A DNA stretch of 64,000 bases from Paludibacteraceae bacterium (GTDB taxonomy: Bacteria > Bacteroidota > Bacteroidia > Bacteroidales > Paludibacteraceae), in NCBI GenBank assembly GCA_017556705.1, contig JAFYMG010000009.1, positions 104,766 through 168,765 of the forward strand, written 5' to 3'. The notes under the pieces are model-generated. The model did not search any database. It was not told where the DNA came from and was given only the letters and a program-made list of their open reading frames with translations. How positions within the stretch are numbered: position 1 is the first letter of the stretch; every line of letters starts with the position of its first letter. Below are positions 8,184 to 17,563 of the stretch, piece by piece. A program made the position numbers and the translations under genes.

Positions 8184-9194
8184 ATGATCCGTCCAGTTCA
8201 ATTCGAATCACAAGATCGCCGCGAGAAACAAGTACTCGCTGCGCTTAACGCACATGGTATTGCTTCTATCGAAGAGGCTAATCAAATTTGCGAGCAATAC
8301 GGTTTGGATCCTTACATGACTTGCGAGGAGACCCAAATGATTTGCTTTGAGAACGCTAAGTGGGCTTACGTAGTAGGTACCGCTATCGCAATTAAGAAAG
8401 GTTGCAAGAACGCTGCTGACGCTGCTGAGGCTATCGGTATCGGTTTGCAAGCATTCTGTATCCCAGGTTCTGTAGCTGACGACCGTCTCGTAGGTCTTGG
8501 CCACGGTAACTTGGCAGCTCGTTTGCTCCGCGAGGAGACCGAGTGCTTCGCTTTCTTGGCAGGTCACGAGTCTTTCGCAGCTGCTGAAGGTGCTATCAAG
8601 ATTGCTGAGATGGCAAACAAAGTGCGCCAAAAACCACTTCGTATCATCCTCAACGGTCTTGGCAAAGACGCTGCTATGATCATCAGCCGTATCAACGGTT
8701 TTACATACGTACAAACACAATTTGACTATGCTACTGGCGAGTTGAATATCGTGAAGACCAAAGCATATAGCAACGGTCCACGCGCTAAGGTGAACTGCTA
8801 TGGTGCTGATGATGTACGCGAAGGTGTAGCTATCCTTTGGCACGAGAACGTAGATGTATCTATCACAGGTAACTCTACCAACCCAACTCGTTTCCAACAC
8901 CCAGTAGCTGGTACCTATAAGAAAGAGCGCGTATTGGCAGGTAAGCCATACTTCTCTGTAGCTTCAGGTGGTGGTACAGGCCGTACCTTGCACCCAGATA
9001 ACATGGCTGCAGGTCCTGCTTCTTATGGTATGACCGATACTTTGGGCCGTATGCACTCTGACGCTCAATTCGCTGGTTCTTCTTCAGTACCTGCACACGT
9101 TGAGATGATGGGCTTCCTCGGTATTGGTAATAATCCAATGGTAGGTTGCACCGTAGCTTGCGCTGTAAACGTAGCACTTGCTTTGAGCAAGTAA
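8184..9194 (+). CDS. GGGtGRT family protein
   Basis: A 336-residue protein of the family named after its motif, seen here as SGGGTGRTLHPDN (Pfam GGGtGRT). Conserved cysteines occur in ICEQYGLDPYMTCEETQMICFENAKW, which is given here only as the region near residues 27-52, and in GCKNAA, AFCIPGS and VGCTVACA. No enzymatic role is established that I know of. The constant pairing with a NifU-like partner suggests an iron-sulfur or metal-related function. Strongly biased codons point to high expression. A clear terminator follows. Confidence 0.85.
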   Translation: MIRPVQFESQDRREKQVLAALNAHGIASIEEANQICEQYGLDPYMTCEETQMICFENAKWAYVVGTAIAIKKGCKNAADAAEAIGIGLQAFCIPGSVADDRLVGLGHGNLAARLLREETECFAFLAGHESFAAAEGAIKIAEMANKVRQKPLRIILNGLGKDAAMIISRINGFTYVQTQFDYATGELNIVKTKAYSNGPRAKVNCYGADDVREGVAILWHENVDVSITGNSTNPTRFQHPVAGTYKKERVLAGKPYFSVASGGGTGRTLHPDNMAAGPASYGMTDTLGRMHSDAQFAGSSSVPAHVEMMGFLGIGNNPMVGCTVACAVNVALALSK

Positions 9195-9230
9195 TCTAGT
9201 ACAAATTTAGATTAAAAATAAAAAGAAAAA

Positions 9231-9262
9231 TCGTAGAAAATTACTTTTCTACGGTTTTTTTT
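9231..9262 (+). terminator. Intrinsic terminator after the GGGtGRT operon
   Basis: The perfect hairpin GTAGAAAA-ttac-TTTTCTAC is followed by GGTTTTTTTT. Confidence 0.85.
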
Positions 9263-9283
9263 GTATATATGCCTTTTTTTTTG

Positions 9284-9291
9284 TACCTTTG
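9284..9291 (+). promoter_or_regulatory. Promoter -7 element TACCTTTG for the lipid kinase-dut-TPR-EnvC operon
   Basis: TACCTTTG preceded by TGTATATATGCC and a T-run lies immediately after the GGGtGRT terminator. The leader to the ATG at 9333 is about 35 bases. The close genes downstream have no further clear promoter up to about 14 kb. Confidence 0.72.
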
Positions 9292-9332
9292 CGCGTTAAT
9301 TTTGGTTTATAGTAGACTTTTAAGAAAATCAT

Positions 9333-10217
9333 ATGAAAAATATTGCATTTATCGTTAATCCTATTTCAGGGACCAAAACCAAAGGTCGCGTTGCAAAATT
9401 GATTCGTGAGTTACTTGATCCACGACAGTATGCGCCCACTATTGTCATGACCGAATATGCAGGTCATGCCACCCAATTGGCCCAACATTTCGCCTTAGAA
9501 GGTTACTACGCTGTAGTAGCTATAGGTGGTGATGGTACTGTGAATGAGGTAGCATCGGGGCTTGTAGGAACCAATACTGCGCTCGGTATTATTCCTAATG
9601 GTAGTGGCAATGGATTTGCACGTCATTTGGATATCTCCACGCGCATGAACCGTGCGATTGAAATGTTGAATCATAGTGAGGCTATCCATGTAGATTATGG
9701 AATGGTAAATGAGAAATGTTTCTTTTCCACATGTGGCATGGGATTTGATGCACTTGTAGCTGTACATTTCAACAAAGGTAAGACTCGTGGCATCACTGGC
9801 TATGTACAGAATATTGTTAACAACATATTTCAGTATACACCAGAGCCCTATCATATCCAAGGAGAAGGTCTGGATATGACCAAAAACGCACTACTCGTGA
9901 ACTTTGCTAATGCGAATCAATGGGGATACGATGCGTATGTTGCTCCAAAAGCAAGTGTTCAAGATGGTTGGCTAGATCTAGTAATAGTAGATGCATTCCC
10001 TGTGAAAGCCGCAGCCGAACTGACCATCAATTACCTATCTAAGTTTATTGATGAAGAAGGATTTCAAATGGATACTATCCGCGTAAAAGAGGTTAAGTTA
10101 ACCCGTATGACCGCAGGTCCTATTCATATTGATGGTGATCCGATAGAGATGCCTGCTGAATTGAATATCAAAATCGTAGAAGATGGATTAAAAGTATTAG
10201 TAAAAAAGAGATTTTAA
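9333..10217 (+). CDS. Diacylglycerol/lipid kinase family protein (YegS/DgkB-like)
   Basis: A 294-residue soluble lipid kinase of the DAGK catalytic family. It has the nucleotide-binding signature GGDGTVNEVASGL, followed by LGIIPNGSGNGFARHL, which is typical of YegS/BmrU proteins. The C-terminal half includes GPIHIDGDP, the conserved late acidic motif. These enzymes phosphorylate diacylglycerol or a related lipid for recycling into phospholipid synthesis. It is the first gene after a strong promoter and is followed 34 bases later by dut. Confidence 0.92.
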   Translation: MKNIAFIVNPISGTKTKGRVAKLIRELLDPRQYAPTIVMTEYAGHATQLAQHFALEGYYAVVAIGGDGTVNEVASGLVGTNTALGIIPNGSGNGFARHLDISTRMNRAIEMLNHSEAIHVDYGMVNEKCFFSTCGMGFDALVAVHFNKGKTRGITGYVQNIVNNIFQYTPEPYHIQGEGLDMTKNALLVNFANANQWGYDAYVAPKASVQDGWLDLVIVDAFPVKAAAELTINYLSKFIDEEGFQMDTIRVKEVKLTRMTAGPIHIDGDPIEMPAELNIKIVEDGLKVLVKKRF

Positions 10218-10251
10218 TAAACTATAAACTGCGAACTATAAACGATAAGTT

Positions 10252-10686
10252 ATGACAATAAAAATCATTAACAAAAGCAATAATCCATTGCCACGCTACG
10301 AGAGTGAGCAAGCTGCAGGCATGGATATTCGTTGCCATTTAGCAGAGTCTGTCACATTACAACCACTAGAGCGAAAACTCCTTCCTACTGGGTTATTCAT
10401 CGAATTACCTGTTGGTTATGAGGCACAAATCCGTCCGCGCAGTGGCTTGGCGCTCAAACGTGGTTTAACCGTATTGAACACACCTGGTACAATTGATGCT
10501 GATTACCGCGGTGAGATTGGTGTGATACTCATCAACCTCAGCAACGAACCCCAAACTATTGAATCAGGCGAACGTATATGCCAAATGGTTATTGCCAAGC
10601 ATGAGCAACCTGAATTGGTCGAAGTGGCGGTATTGGGTGAAACAGAGCGTGGTGCTGGAGGTTTTGGACATAGCGGTGTGAAATAA
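10252..10686 (+). CDS. dut: dUTP diphosphatase
   Basis: A 144-residue trimeric dUTPase that hydrolyses dUTP to dUMP and pyrophosphate. All five family motifs are present: [37 protein letters not shown] and the C-terminal [10 protein letters not shown] arm that closes the active site. Its length is standard. The gap upstream contains a short tandem repeat (AACTATAAACTGCGAACTATAAACG), one of several ACT/ATA-type intergenic micro-repeats in this window. Confidence 0.97.
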   Translation: MTIKIINKSNNPLPRYESEQAAGMDIRCHLAESVTLQPLERKLLPTGLFIELPVGYEAQIRPRSGLALKRGLTVLNTPGTIDADYRGEIGVILINLSNEPQTIESGERICQMVIAKHEQPELVEVAVLGETERGAGGFGHSGVK

Positions 10687-10705
10687 GTGAAGCGTTTTAA
10701 GTTGA

Positions 10706-11713
10706 GTGCTTAGAAAAATTAGACAAATAGTAATCGTTGTACTTCTACTCTTATGTGCAGGGGTAGCGTTTGGGGCAAATCTAGCCAAAACCAACAAGCT
10801 AGATACACTTACTGTGGAAGAACAGCAACAATTTTTATATTATTTCTACGAAGCTCAACGACTTATAGAAAAGGAAGATGTTGAGCCTGCTTGGGAACTT
10901 GTACAGTTCTGCTATGCTTTGAATCCCAACGATGCAACCATCAACAACTACATGGGAATCTTCTACGATGCTTTCAACCAACCCCAAAATGCACTACCCT
11001 ATTTGCAACGTGCATTTGAATTACAACCCAATGAATATTGGTATCAATATGCTGTATATCTGCTTCAAAGCGGGAACAAACAATCAGAAAAGATTGCCAT
11101 ACAGAACTTACAGAAAGTAGCAAAAAACAATCCAAAAAATGAAGATGTGCATACCTTGCTACAAAAAGCATATATCCATGTCAAGGATTATAAGAATGCG
11201 TTCTTAATACAAGATCAGCTGGATTCTATCACAGGGTATAATGCAGCAAGTGCAATGCAACGGTATCGCCTAAATATTGTTATGAATAATCTCAAACAGG
11301 CGATCTATGAGGTAGAACGTTATTTAGAGGAAGACCCTAGCGATGTGCAGTTTCAAGCTTTTCGTTTGAAACTATATGAAAAGACTAACCAACCGTCGAA
11401 GAAGTTGATTGATGCTTATATGGCAATATTGCCCTACGAACCTCACAATTGGGTACTGATGAACAACTTGGCTTGGCATCTTTGTATCTCTGGCGGAGAT
11501 TTAACCTTGGCTGAAAAATTATCACACGCAACTATCATGGCAGAGCCAAGCAACTCAATATACCTAGATACATATGCATGGATTATGTACCATATGGGGC
11601 TCTACCAAGATGCGTCCTTCTATATCCATCGTGCCTTAGAGTATGCAGTACCCGAAGCGAAAAAAGAGATAGAGTCACACTACAAAGCCATCATGAAGAA
11701 ATTGAACCGATGA
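10706..11713 (+). CDS. Exported tetratricopeptide repeat protein
   Basis: A 335-residue protein with a signal peptide (LRKIRQIVIVVLLLLCAGVAFGA) and TPR units across most of its length, e.g. ATINNYMGIFYDAFNQPQNA and PHNWVLMNNLAWHL. The start is GTG at 10706 because an in-frame stop ends one base earlier, leaving no room for an upstream ATG. Its place between dut and a DUF4292 lipoprotein is conserved in Bacteroidetes. It probably acts in the periplasm as a protein-interaction scaffold, perhaps in envelope or outer-membrane biogenesis. It overlaps the next gene by ATGA. Confidence 0.87.
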   Translation: MLRKIRQIVIVVLLLLCAGVAFGANLAKTNKLDTLTVEEQQQFLYYFYEAQRLIEKEDVEPAWELVQFCYALNPNDATINNYMGIFYDAFNQPQNALPYLQRAFELQPNEYWYQYAVYLLQSGNKQSEKIAIQNLQKVAKNNPKNEDVHTLLQKAYIHVKDYKNAFLIQDQLDSITGYNAASAMQRYRLNIVMNNLKQAIYEVERYLEEDPSDVQFQAFRLKLYEKTNQPSKKLIDAYMAILPYEPHNWVLMNNLAWHLCISGGDLTLAEKLSHATIMAEPSNSIYLDTYAWIMYHMGLYQDASFYIHRALEYAVPEAKKEIESHYKAIMKKLNR

Positions 11714-12243
11714 AACGATTTATCCCCATCATAACTTTATTCTGCCTCTTGCTCTGCTCATGCGGTACTCAACGTCAAGCAGAGCCGCGTCGTTACAACA
11801 CATTGAGTCAAAAAGCGCATGCTACATTGCAGTTTGACCAACACAAATATACGATGAACTGCGCAGTACAAATGTGGCGAAATGAATTGGTTGTACTATC
11901 ATTACAACCTGCTTTAGGAATAGAGATGTTTCGATTAGAAGCCACCACCGATAGTGTGTGTGTGATTGATAAAATGAATCGCCGTTATACCACATTGGCT
12001 TATGACTGGATTGGGAAGAAAGTGCACCCTACCCCCTCATTGAAATTAATACAAGATTATGTGAGTGCTCCATTATCCAAACAAAAGAAGAACCAAAATC
12101 ATCTTCACCTGAAAGTAGGAGGTCATATAATCTCTGTTCAATGTACCTTCTCACAACGAGAATACAACAAATTGACCTCTCCTAGAAGATTAGAATTAAA
12201 GAAATATAAACGAGTATCATTGCGTGAGATATTACCGCTATGA
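11710..12243 (+). CDS. DUF4292 lipoprotein
   Basis: A 177-residue lipoprotein (lipobox LCSC) of the DUF4292 family. The start at 11710 overlaps the preceding stop (ATGA) and yields a proper signal peptide; a longer upstream frame lacks one. The body resembles LolA/LolB-type half-barrels (VVLSLQPALGIEMFRLEATTDSVCVIDKMNRRY, split here as residues about 57-89), so a role in lipid or lipoprotein handling is plausible but inferred. It is translationally coupled to its neighbours on both sides. Confidence 0.85.
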   Translation: MKRFIPIITLFCLLLCSCGTQRQAEPRRYNTLSQKAHATLQFDQHKYTMNCAVQMWRNELVVLSLQPALGIEMFRLEATTDSVCVIDKMNRRYTTLAYDWIGKKVHPTPSLKLIQDYVSAPLSKQKKNQNHLHLKVGGHIISVQCTFSQREYNKLTSPRRLELKKYKRVSLREILPL

Positions 12244-13406
12244 AAAAAATATTGATTTTACATATCATTCTATTAATAACAGCCGTGCTGCCAGCACAGA
12301 CTGTAAAAGAGTTGCAGAAGCAGCAGCGCGAGTTGCAGCAACAATTAGAGCAAACTAGCAACATGCTCAAGCAGACTAAACAGAGCGAGACTGCTACCAT
12401 CAACAAACTAAATCTGCTGAACAACGATATCAAAACACGTAAAAAACTGATCAAAAATATACAATCAGAGATCTCTGGGTTAAACACAGAGATGGTACAA
12501 TTACGCGATAAACGATCCGAACTACAAATCGAATTAGAGGCATGCAAAGCCGATTATGCACGTTTGATCCGTGAGACGCACTACGCGGATATGCAACAAT
12601 CTCCACTCCTGTTTCTCCTCTCATCTAATACCTTCCAACAACTCACACGTCGCATTCGATATATGCAACAATTCGCAGCCTATCGTAAAGAACAAGCGCG
12701 AGAGATCGAACGTATTCAAACAGAGATTGATCATCAAAACGAACAATTGGAAAAACGCAAAAATGACCGTTCAAAAGCATTGAAAAATCAAAAACGCGAA
12801 CAAGATAACCTAGCCATCGACGAACGCAAACAAAAAAAGATGCTTGAATCGCTAAAAAAACAAGAAAAAGAATTGTTAGCAAAACAAAAAGAACAACAGA
12901 AAAAAGCCAATGCACTCAACAAACAAATAGAAGACTTGATTGCGAAGCAAGTACGTACTACCACTACACTAACCAAAGAACAAAAATTGATTGCTGGTGG
13001 ATTCGAAGCGAACCAAGGACGTATGCCATGGCCTGTAGAAAAGGGATATATCAGCGGCCATTTTGGCAAACACAAACATCCTGTACACGAACATGTCACT
13101 ATTGACAACAAAGGCATCTATCTGCAGACTGTCAACGGCGCTAGTGCGCGAGCCATTTACGAAGGAGAAGTTACTTGGTGTGCACAGATGAATGGTAATT
13201 ATGCAGTAATCATTCAACATGGTAACTATCGTACCGTATATTCGCCTCTCAAGTCCATCACTGTAAAACAGGGTGATAAAGTGACTGCAAAACAAGCTAT
13301 TGGCACCATTTATACAGATAGTAGCGAAGATAATAAAACAGAATTGTATTTCCAACTATACAAAGACAGATCCATTTTAAACCCAAGTTTGTGGTTAGCA
13401 CAATAA
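12240..13406 (+). CDS. EnvC-like murein hydrolase activator with degenerate M23 domain
   Basis: A 388-residue exported protein with a signal peptide (1-20), an extended coiled coil (about 22-255), then a LytM/M23 domain (about 260-388). The domain keeps the fold (HPVHEH, HGNYRTVYSPL) but the metal-site residues look altered: the final HxH motif reads ELYFQLYK and the Y-x-H is YSPL. EnvC proteins are likewise catalytically dead and activate amidases at the division septum, so this is probably an activator rather than an endopeptidase. It overlaps the DUF4292 gene by four bases. Confidence 0.86.
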   Translation: MKKILILHIILLITAVLPAQTVKELQKQQRELQQQLEQTSNMLKQTKQSETATINKLNLLNNDIKTRKKLIKNIQSEISGLNTEMVQLRDKRSELQIELEACKADYARLIRETHYADMQQSPLLFLLSSNTFQQLTRRIRYMQQFAAYRKEQAREIERIQTEIDHQNEQLEKRKNDRSKALKNQKREQDNLAIDERKQKKMLESLKKQEKELLAKQKEQQKKANALNKQIEDLIAKQVRTTTTLTKEQKLIAGGFEANQGRMPWPVEKGYISGHFGKHKHPVHEHVTIDNKGIYLQTVNGASARAIYEGEVTWCAQMNGNYAVIIQHGNYRTVYSPLKSITVKQGDKVTAKQAIGTIYTDSSEDNKTELYFQLYKDRSILNPSLWLAQ

Positions 13407-13432
13407 GTTAGACAGAATAAATAACAAAAGAT

Positions 13433-13903
13433 ATGAAAACAATAAAAATATTAAGCTTACTATGTGTTGTACTACTGGTAAGTAGTTGCAAACAAAACAA
13501 TTGGCTCGACTGGAAGACCCAGAATGAACTCTGGCTTGAGCAGAACACACAACGTGAAGGAGTCATCACAACTCCCACTGGTTTACAGTACAAATGCATA
13601 TTCGCAGGACATCCCACTTCAGCCCGTCCCGATGATGCCAAGATGGTGGAAATCCAGTATAGCGGAAAACTGATCAATGGATATCAGTTTGATGCAAGTG
13701 ATGAATATGTGGGATATGTTAATAGTTTTGTTGCTGGTTTTAGTGAGGGATTGAAAAAGATGAACGAATTTGGCATCTATGAATTCTATATCCCTTACGA
13801 TCTCGGCTATGGAATAGATGGAACAGGTACAGAAGGAACCAGTAGCTATATCCCACCTTATTCAACACTTATCTTTTACGTAGAGCTGAAAGACGTTCTT
13901 TGA
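13433..13903 (+). CDS. FKBP-type peptidyl-prolyl isomerase lipoprotein
   Basis: A 156-residue lipoprotein (LLVSSC lipobox near residue 20) with a C-terminal FKBP domain: VEIQYSGKLINGYQFDAS, a flap with FVAGFSEGLKKMNEFGIYEFYIP, and YSTLIFYVELKDV. It catalyses cis-trans proline isomerisation and chaperones proteins in the envelope. The C-terminal stop overlaps the start of the next lipoprotein gene (TGATG), so the two are probably co-translated. Confidence 0.9.
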   Translation: MKTIKILSLLCVVLLVSSCKQNNWLDWKTQNELWLEQNTQREGVITTPTGLQYKCIFAGHPTSARPDDAKMVEIQYSGKLINGYQFDASDEYVGYVNSFVAGFSEGLKKMNEFGIYEFYIPYDLGYGIDGTGTEGTSSYIPPYSTLIFYVELKDVL

Positions 13904-14358
13904 TGAAACGTTGGTGGATCATAGTATTGGTATGTAGTACGATCATGGGGTGTGAAGACGTTAACCGCCGTTCATCAGTTCCCCATGTGCCTGTCAACTA
14001 TACACTGAATATTACCAGCGAGTATCCCCATTTTGTTACAGATAATGGGTATCAAACTATGACCATCACCCAAAAGCGATTCGAGCGCGAGTATATCGGT
14101 TATGCTGGTCTGCTCGTATGGATTGGTATGGATGGAAGCTACCATGCGGCGGATCTTTGTTGTCCACATTGCATCAAGAGCAGCAAACCTGTAGAGATCA
14201 ATGGTATTTATGCCATCTGTCCTATCTGCAACGAGCAATTTGATTTGAGTTATGGATTTGCTATTCCTACCAAAGGTATTATAGACGAACCATTGCGTAA
14301 GTATCAAACCCGTCTAGACAATAGTTTGACAGGCCTCACCTTACGTATCATTAACTAA
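13903..14358 (+). CDS. Rieske-like lipoprotein with altered cluster ligands
   Basis: A 151-residue lipoprotein (IMGCED lipobox). The ATG at 13903 is used; the TTG three bases earlier overlaps the previous gene further. Two cysteine motifs, CPHC (87-90) and CPICNEQFDLSYG (106-118), lie where Rieske proteins have C-x-H and C-x2-H, and the text after the second motif is also Rieske-like. The second histidine is replaced by cysteine. It may bind a [2Fe-2S] cluster with three Cys and one His, or a zinc ion. The role is unknown. Confidence 0.78.
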   Translation: MKRWWIIVLVCSTIMGCEDVNRRSSVPHVPVNYTLNITSEYPHFVTDNGYQTMTITQKRFEREYIGYAGLLVWIGMDGSYHAADLCCPHCIKSSKPVEINGIYAICPICNEQFDLSYGFAIPTKGIIDEPLRKYQTRLDNSLTGLTLRIIN

Positions 14359-14370
14359 TTCCACCCGACT

Positions 14371-17300
14371 ATGTTGTCTATCTACAAAGCTTCAGCAGGT
14401 AGTGGTAAGACCTATACCCTCACCCGTGAATATCTACGGATGTTGCTTCAAGATAAGCAACTACTCGATGATAAGCGCCTGCCACATAGTCGCATATTAG
14501 CAGTCACCTTTACAAAGAAGTCCACTGCTGAGATGAAAGAGCGCATCTTGCGCGAACTGTATATCTTAGCCACCGACCCCAATCAATCCGAATATATCAA
14601 GGACTTCATTTCCGATACTAGCATCGGGATGAATACCAGTGAGATACAGAAACGTGCACAAGCATTGCTCATTGGAATACTACAAGATTATACCCGCTTC
14701 TCCGTTTCGACCATTGATGGATTTTTCCAACAAGTAATTCGCAGTTTTGCCAAGGAATTGGGATTATCAGCCACCTATGACGTATCACTAGATAACGAAG
14801 AAATTGTACAACAAGCAGTTGATGATCTCTTCAGACGTATTCGTGAGCAACAACAAGAGGATGATGAACTTCGCACGTGGATCATTGATTTTGCTCAAAA
14901 TAATATCGATGCAGACAAACAATGGAATCCTAGTGAATTGGTTAAGAAATTCTCCATTGAACTATTCAAAGAACGCTTGATGCGACGTATGAATGCCATT
15001 CAAAAGGCTTTTTCCGACAAGGAACTCATGCGTCAATACCAACACCAATTGACACAAATCTGTGAACAGGCAGAGCAACAAGTAGGCCTATTAATACAGC
15101 AAGCACTACAAATTTTCGCTACAGAGACTGGCTGGACAGCCAATCTGCTCAAGGCATTTGCAAAAACACCTACCTCTTGGCTCAATGGCGAGATCGGTAG
15201 CACATTCAACAAAGTACTAAACAATCCAAGTAGTGTATATGTCAAATCAATATCTAAGACACAGCAACAACATCTGGCTGACATATATGCTCAACAATTA
15301 GAACCAATATTCCTACAGTTGCACCAAATCTGCACTGGAGAAACAGCATGTAACTACTTCACTGCCAAAGCAATACTGCCAAACCTATACACGATGGGGA
15401 TTTTGCAAGACGTGGATCGACAAATCACGGAAACCGATTTGTATCTCGGACGTCTGCCCATTTCCAAAACCAACCAACTCATCAACCAGATTATTGACGG
15501 ACAAGATGCTCCATTTATCTACGAACGCATTGGGCAGTATTATCGCCACTACATGATTGACGAGTTTCAAGACACCAGTGCCTTGCAATGGGAGAATTTT
15601 GCACCACTCATCCACGAAACGGAGGACAACAACCGTGATAACCTCATCGTGGGTGATGTGAAACAGAGTATCTATCGATTCCGCAACTCCGATTGGCGGT
15701 TACTCAATGCCGTGCCCTCACAATTTCACAACATATCTCTCCCTAAGATGGAGGAGAATTGGCGAACAGCAAAGGTCGTGATTACTGAGAATGAAAAAAT
15801 CTTGCAACGATATAGCAAATGGGTAGCAGATCAGATTGACGAACTCACCCAGCAGCCAGCAATCAGTCAAGATATTCGATACATGTATAGCTATAAGGCT
15901 ATGCATCAAGAGGCACAAAAGAAATATAAAGGCTACTTCCGTTTCCAATTCTTTGAAGGTAAAACTGCCAAAACGGAGAGTCTAGAAGCATTAGACCAAC
16001 TATTACAATCACTCCAAGCAGAAGGCATTGATCTCAAGCGCGTTACACTACTCACTCGATTTGCATATGAGGCTGCAGAATTGGCACAGTTTCTCGTTCA
16101 GCGCAACTATTCCGTACAATCCGCAGCAGGTTTGCGCGTAGGATCACACCCTGCTATTAAGACAATCATTCATCTGCTGAAAGAAGATTTTCATAACCAA
16201 CGCTCTATCGCACAAAACGCTGTACAGCAGTTCTTTGGCGAAATCAATGAGGAGCAAATGCAAAAAATAATACAAGCAGAATCACTACCACTATACGAAC
16301 GTGTATTGAAAATCATTGACACACTGAAACTGCAGGAATCAGATGGAGCTATACCCTACCTCACTACTTTTCAAGATATCATCTATCAGTTTACCAAAAA
16401 TCGTATCGCGGATGCGAATGCCTTTATCGAATATTGGGAACGTAAAGCGGATAAATTCACCATCCCTGCAGCCAAGACCACCAATACCATCCAAATCATG
16501 ACTATCCATAGCAGCAAGGGACTTGAGTTTGACATCGTCATCATCCCTATGCTCTCATGGCCAATCATGTCTTTTCACAAAGATGATATCCTATGGTGCG
16601 AACCCAAAACAGCTCCTTTTGATACACTACCATTGGTAGCAGTACACCCTACTAATCAACTCATGCAATCCCATCTGCGAGATGACTATATCCAAGAGAT
16701 GGTAGCACAATATACGGATTATCTCAACCTAACTTATGTAGCGTTTACACGTCCTCGCTACCGATTATACGCCTTTGGACAAAAGTATTTAGGAAATATA
16801 GATCAGAAGGTGTCCATTCAAAATATCGGTCATCTGCTATCTTATCTCTATGATTCCAATCATGAGTTGGACGACCAACTCACTTATGCACAGATGGATG
16901 AAGGCGAAACAACGCTTGCCCCACTGCCCCCACCAAAAGAAGATGAGGAAAAGAAAAAGGAACAAGAGGAGAACAAGAAAAAACATACCACCATTTCTGC
17001 TACATACGTCAATCTACCTATCAAAGATCGCCTGATACTTCGCAGCAGAACGGAGGATGATTTCACAGAAGATGCCCTACTCTCCGCCATTGACTTGGGA
17101 ACAAAAATGCACTTATGGTTGTCATATATCCGCACATGGCAAGATGCAGAACCAACCCTTCAACGCCTCATACGCGATGGACAAGTCACTGATCGACAGG
17201 CCATTGACATGCGTCAGCAGTTGGAGCAATTGCAAACGCTCATCATACAAGAACATCATGAAGAGTGGTTCTCTGGTAAAGATTACGTGCTTTTCGAACA

Positions 17301-17517
17301 AGATATCATCACACCTACCAACACTTTGAATCGACCTGACCGCGTGATAATCAAGGACAACCATGCCATTGTGATTGATTATAAATTTGGTCATAACGCA
17401 TACAAATCCCATCTTGATCAAGTTCGCCAATACATGGTACTCCTCCGACAAATGGGCTACACCACCGAAGGCCATATCATATACAACGCACTACAAACAA
17501 TTACTACCATATCTTAA
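14371..17517 (+). CDS. UvrD/REP-family helicase with C-terminal nuclease (AddA/RecB-like)
   Basis: A 1048-residue superfamily 1A helicase. It has Walker A (ASAGSGKT, Lys13), motif II DEFQD (397-401), motif V TIHSSKGLEFDIVI and motif VI VAFTRPRYRLY. The C-terminus has a PD-(D/E)XK pattern, RPDRV (Asp990) ... IDYK (Asp1003, Lys1005), so it should unwind and cut double-strand ends for recombination. A lysine/glutamate-rich linker (around residues 855-875) separates the helicase and nuclease parts. AddA normally works with AddB; no addB is in this window. It could also be a stand-alone single-chain enzyme. Confidence 0.9.
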   Translation: MLSIYKASAGSGKTYTLTREYLRMLLQDKQLLDDKRLPHSRILAVTFTKKSTAEMKERILRELYILATDPNQSEYIKDFISDTSIGMNTSEIQKRAQALLIGILQDYTRFSVSTIDGFFQQVIRSFAKELGLSATYDVSLDNEEIVQQAVDDLFRRIREQQQEDDELRTWIIDFAQNNIDADKQWNPSELVKKFSIELFKERLMRRMNAIQKAFSDKELMRQYQHQLTQICEQAEQQVGLLIQQALQIFATETGWTANLLKAFAKTPTSWLNGEIGSTFNKVLNNPSSVYVKSISKTQQQHLADIYAQQLEPIFLQLHQICTGETACNYFTAKAILPNLYTMGILQDVDRQITETDLYLGRLPISKTNQLINQIIDGQDAPFIYERIGQYYRHYMIDEFQDTSALQWENFAPLIHETEDNNRDNLIVGDVKQSIYRFRNSDWRLLNAVPSQFHNISLPKMEENWRTAKVVITENEKILQRYSKWVADQIDELTQQPAISQDIRYMYSYKAMHQEAQKKYKGYFRFQFFEGKTAKTESLEALDQLLQSLQAEGIDLKRVTLLTRFAYEAAELAQFLVQRNYSVQSAAGLRVGSHPAIKTIIHLLKEDFHNQRSIAQNAVQQFFGEINEEQMQKIIQAESLPLYERVLKIIDTLKLQESDGAIPYLTTFQDIIYQFTKNRIADANAFIEYWERKADKFTIPAAKTTNTIQIMTIHSSKGLEFDIVIIPMLSWPIMSFHKDDILWCEPKTAPFDTLPLVAVHPTNQLMQSHLRDDYIQEMVAQYTDYLNLTYVAFTRPRYRLYAFGQKYLGNIDQKVSIQNIGHLLSYLYDSNHELDDQLTYAQMDEGETTLAPLPPPKEDEEKKKEQEENKKKHTTISATYVNLPIKDRLILRSRTEDDFTEDALLSAIDLGTKMHLWLSYIRTWQDAEPTLQRLIRDGQVTDRQAIDMRQQLEQLQTLIIQEHHEEWFSGKDYVLFEQDIITPTNTLNRPDRVIIKDNHAIVIDYKFGHNAYKSHLDQVRQYMVLLRQMGYTTEGHIIYNALQTITTIS

Positions 17518-17563
17518 TAAAAACGACTCATCACTCATCACTCATAACTCATCACTTCAATCA

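Noticed and set aside
8208..8900. 230-codon minus-strand ORF opposite the GGGtGRT gene
   Set aside because: It is antisense to a strongly codon-biased real gene; biased codons reduce stops on the opposite strand.
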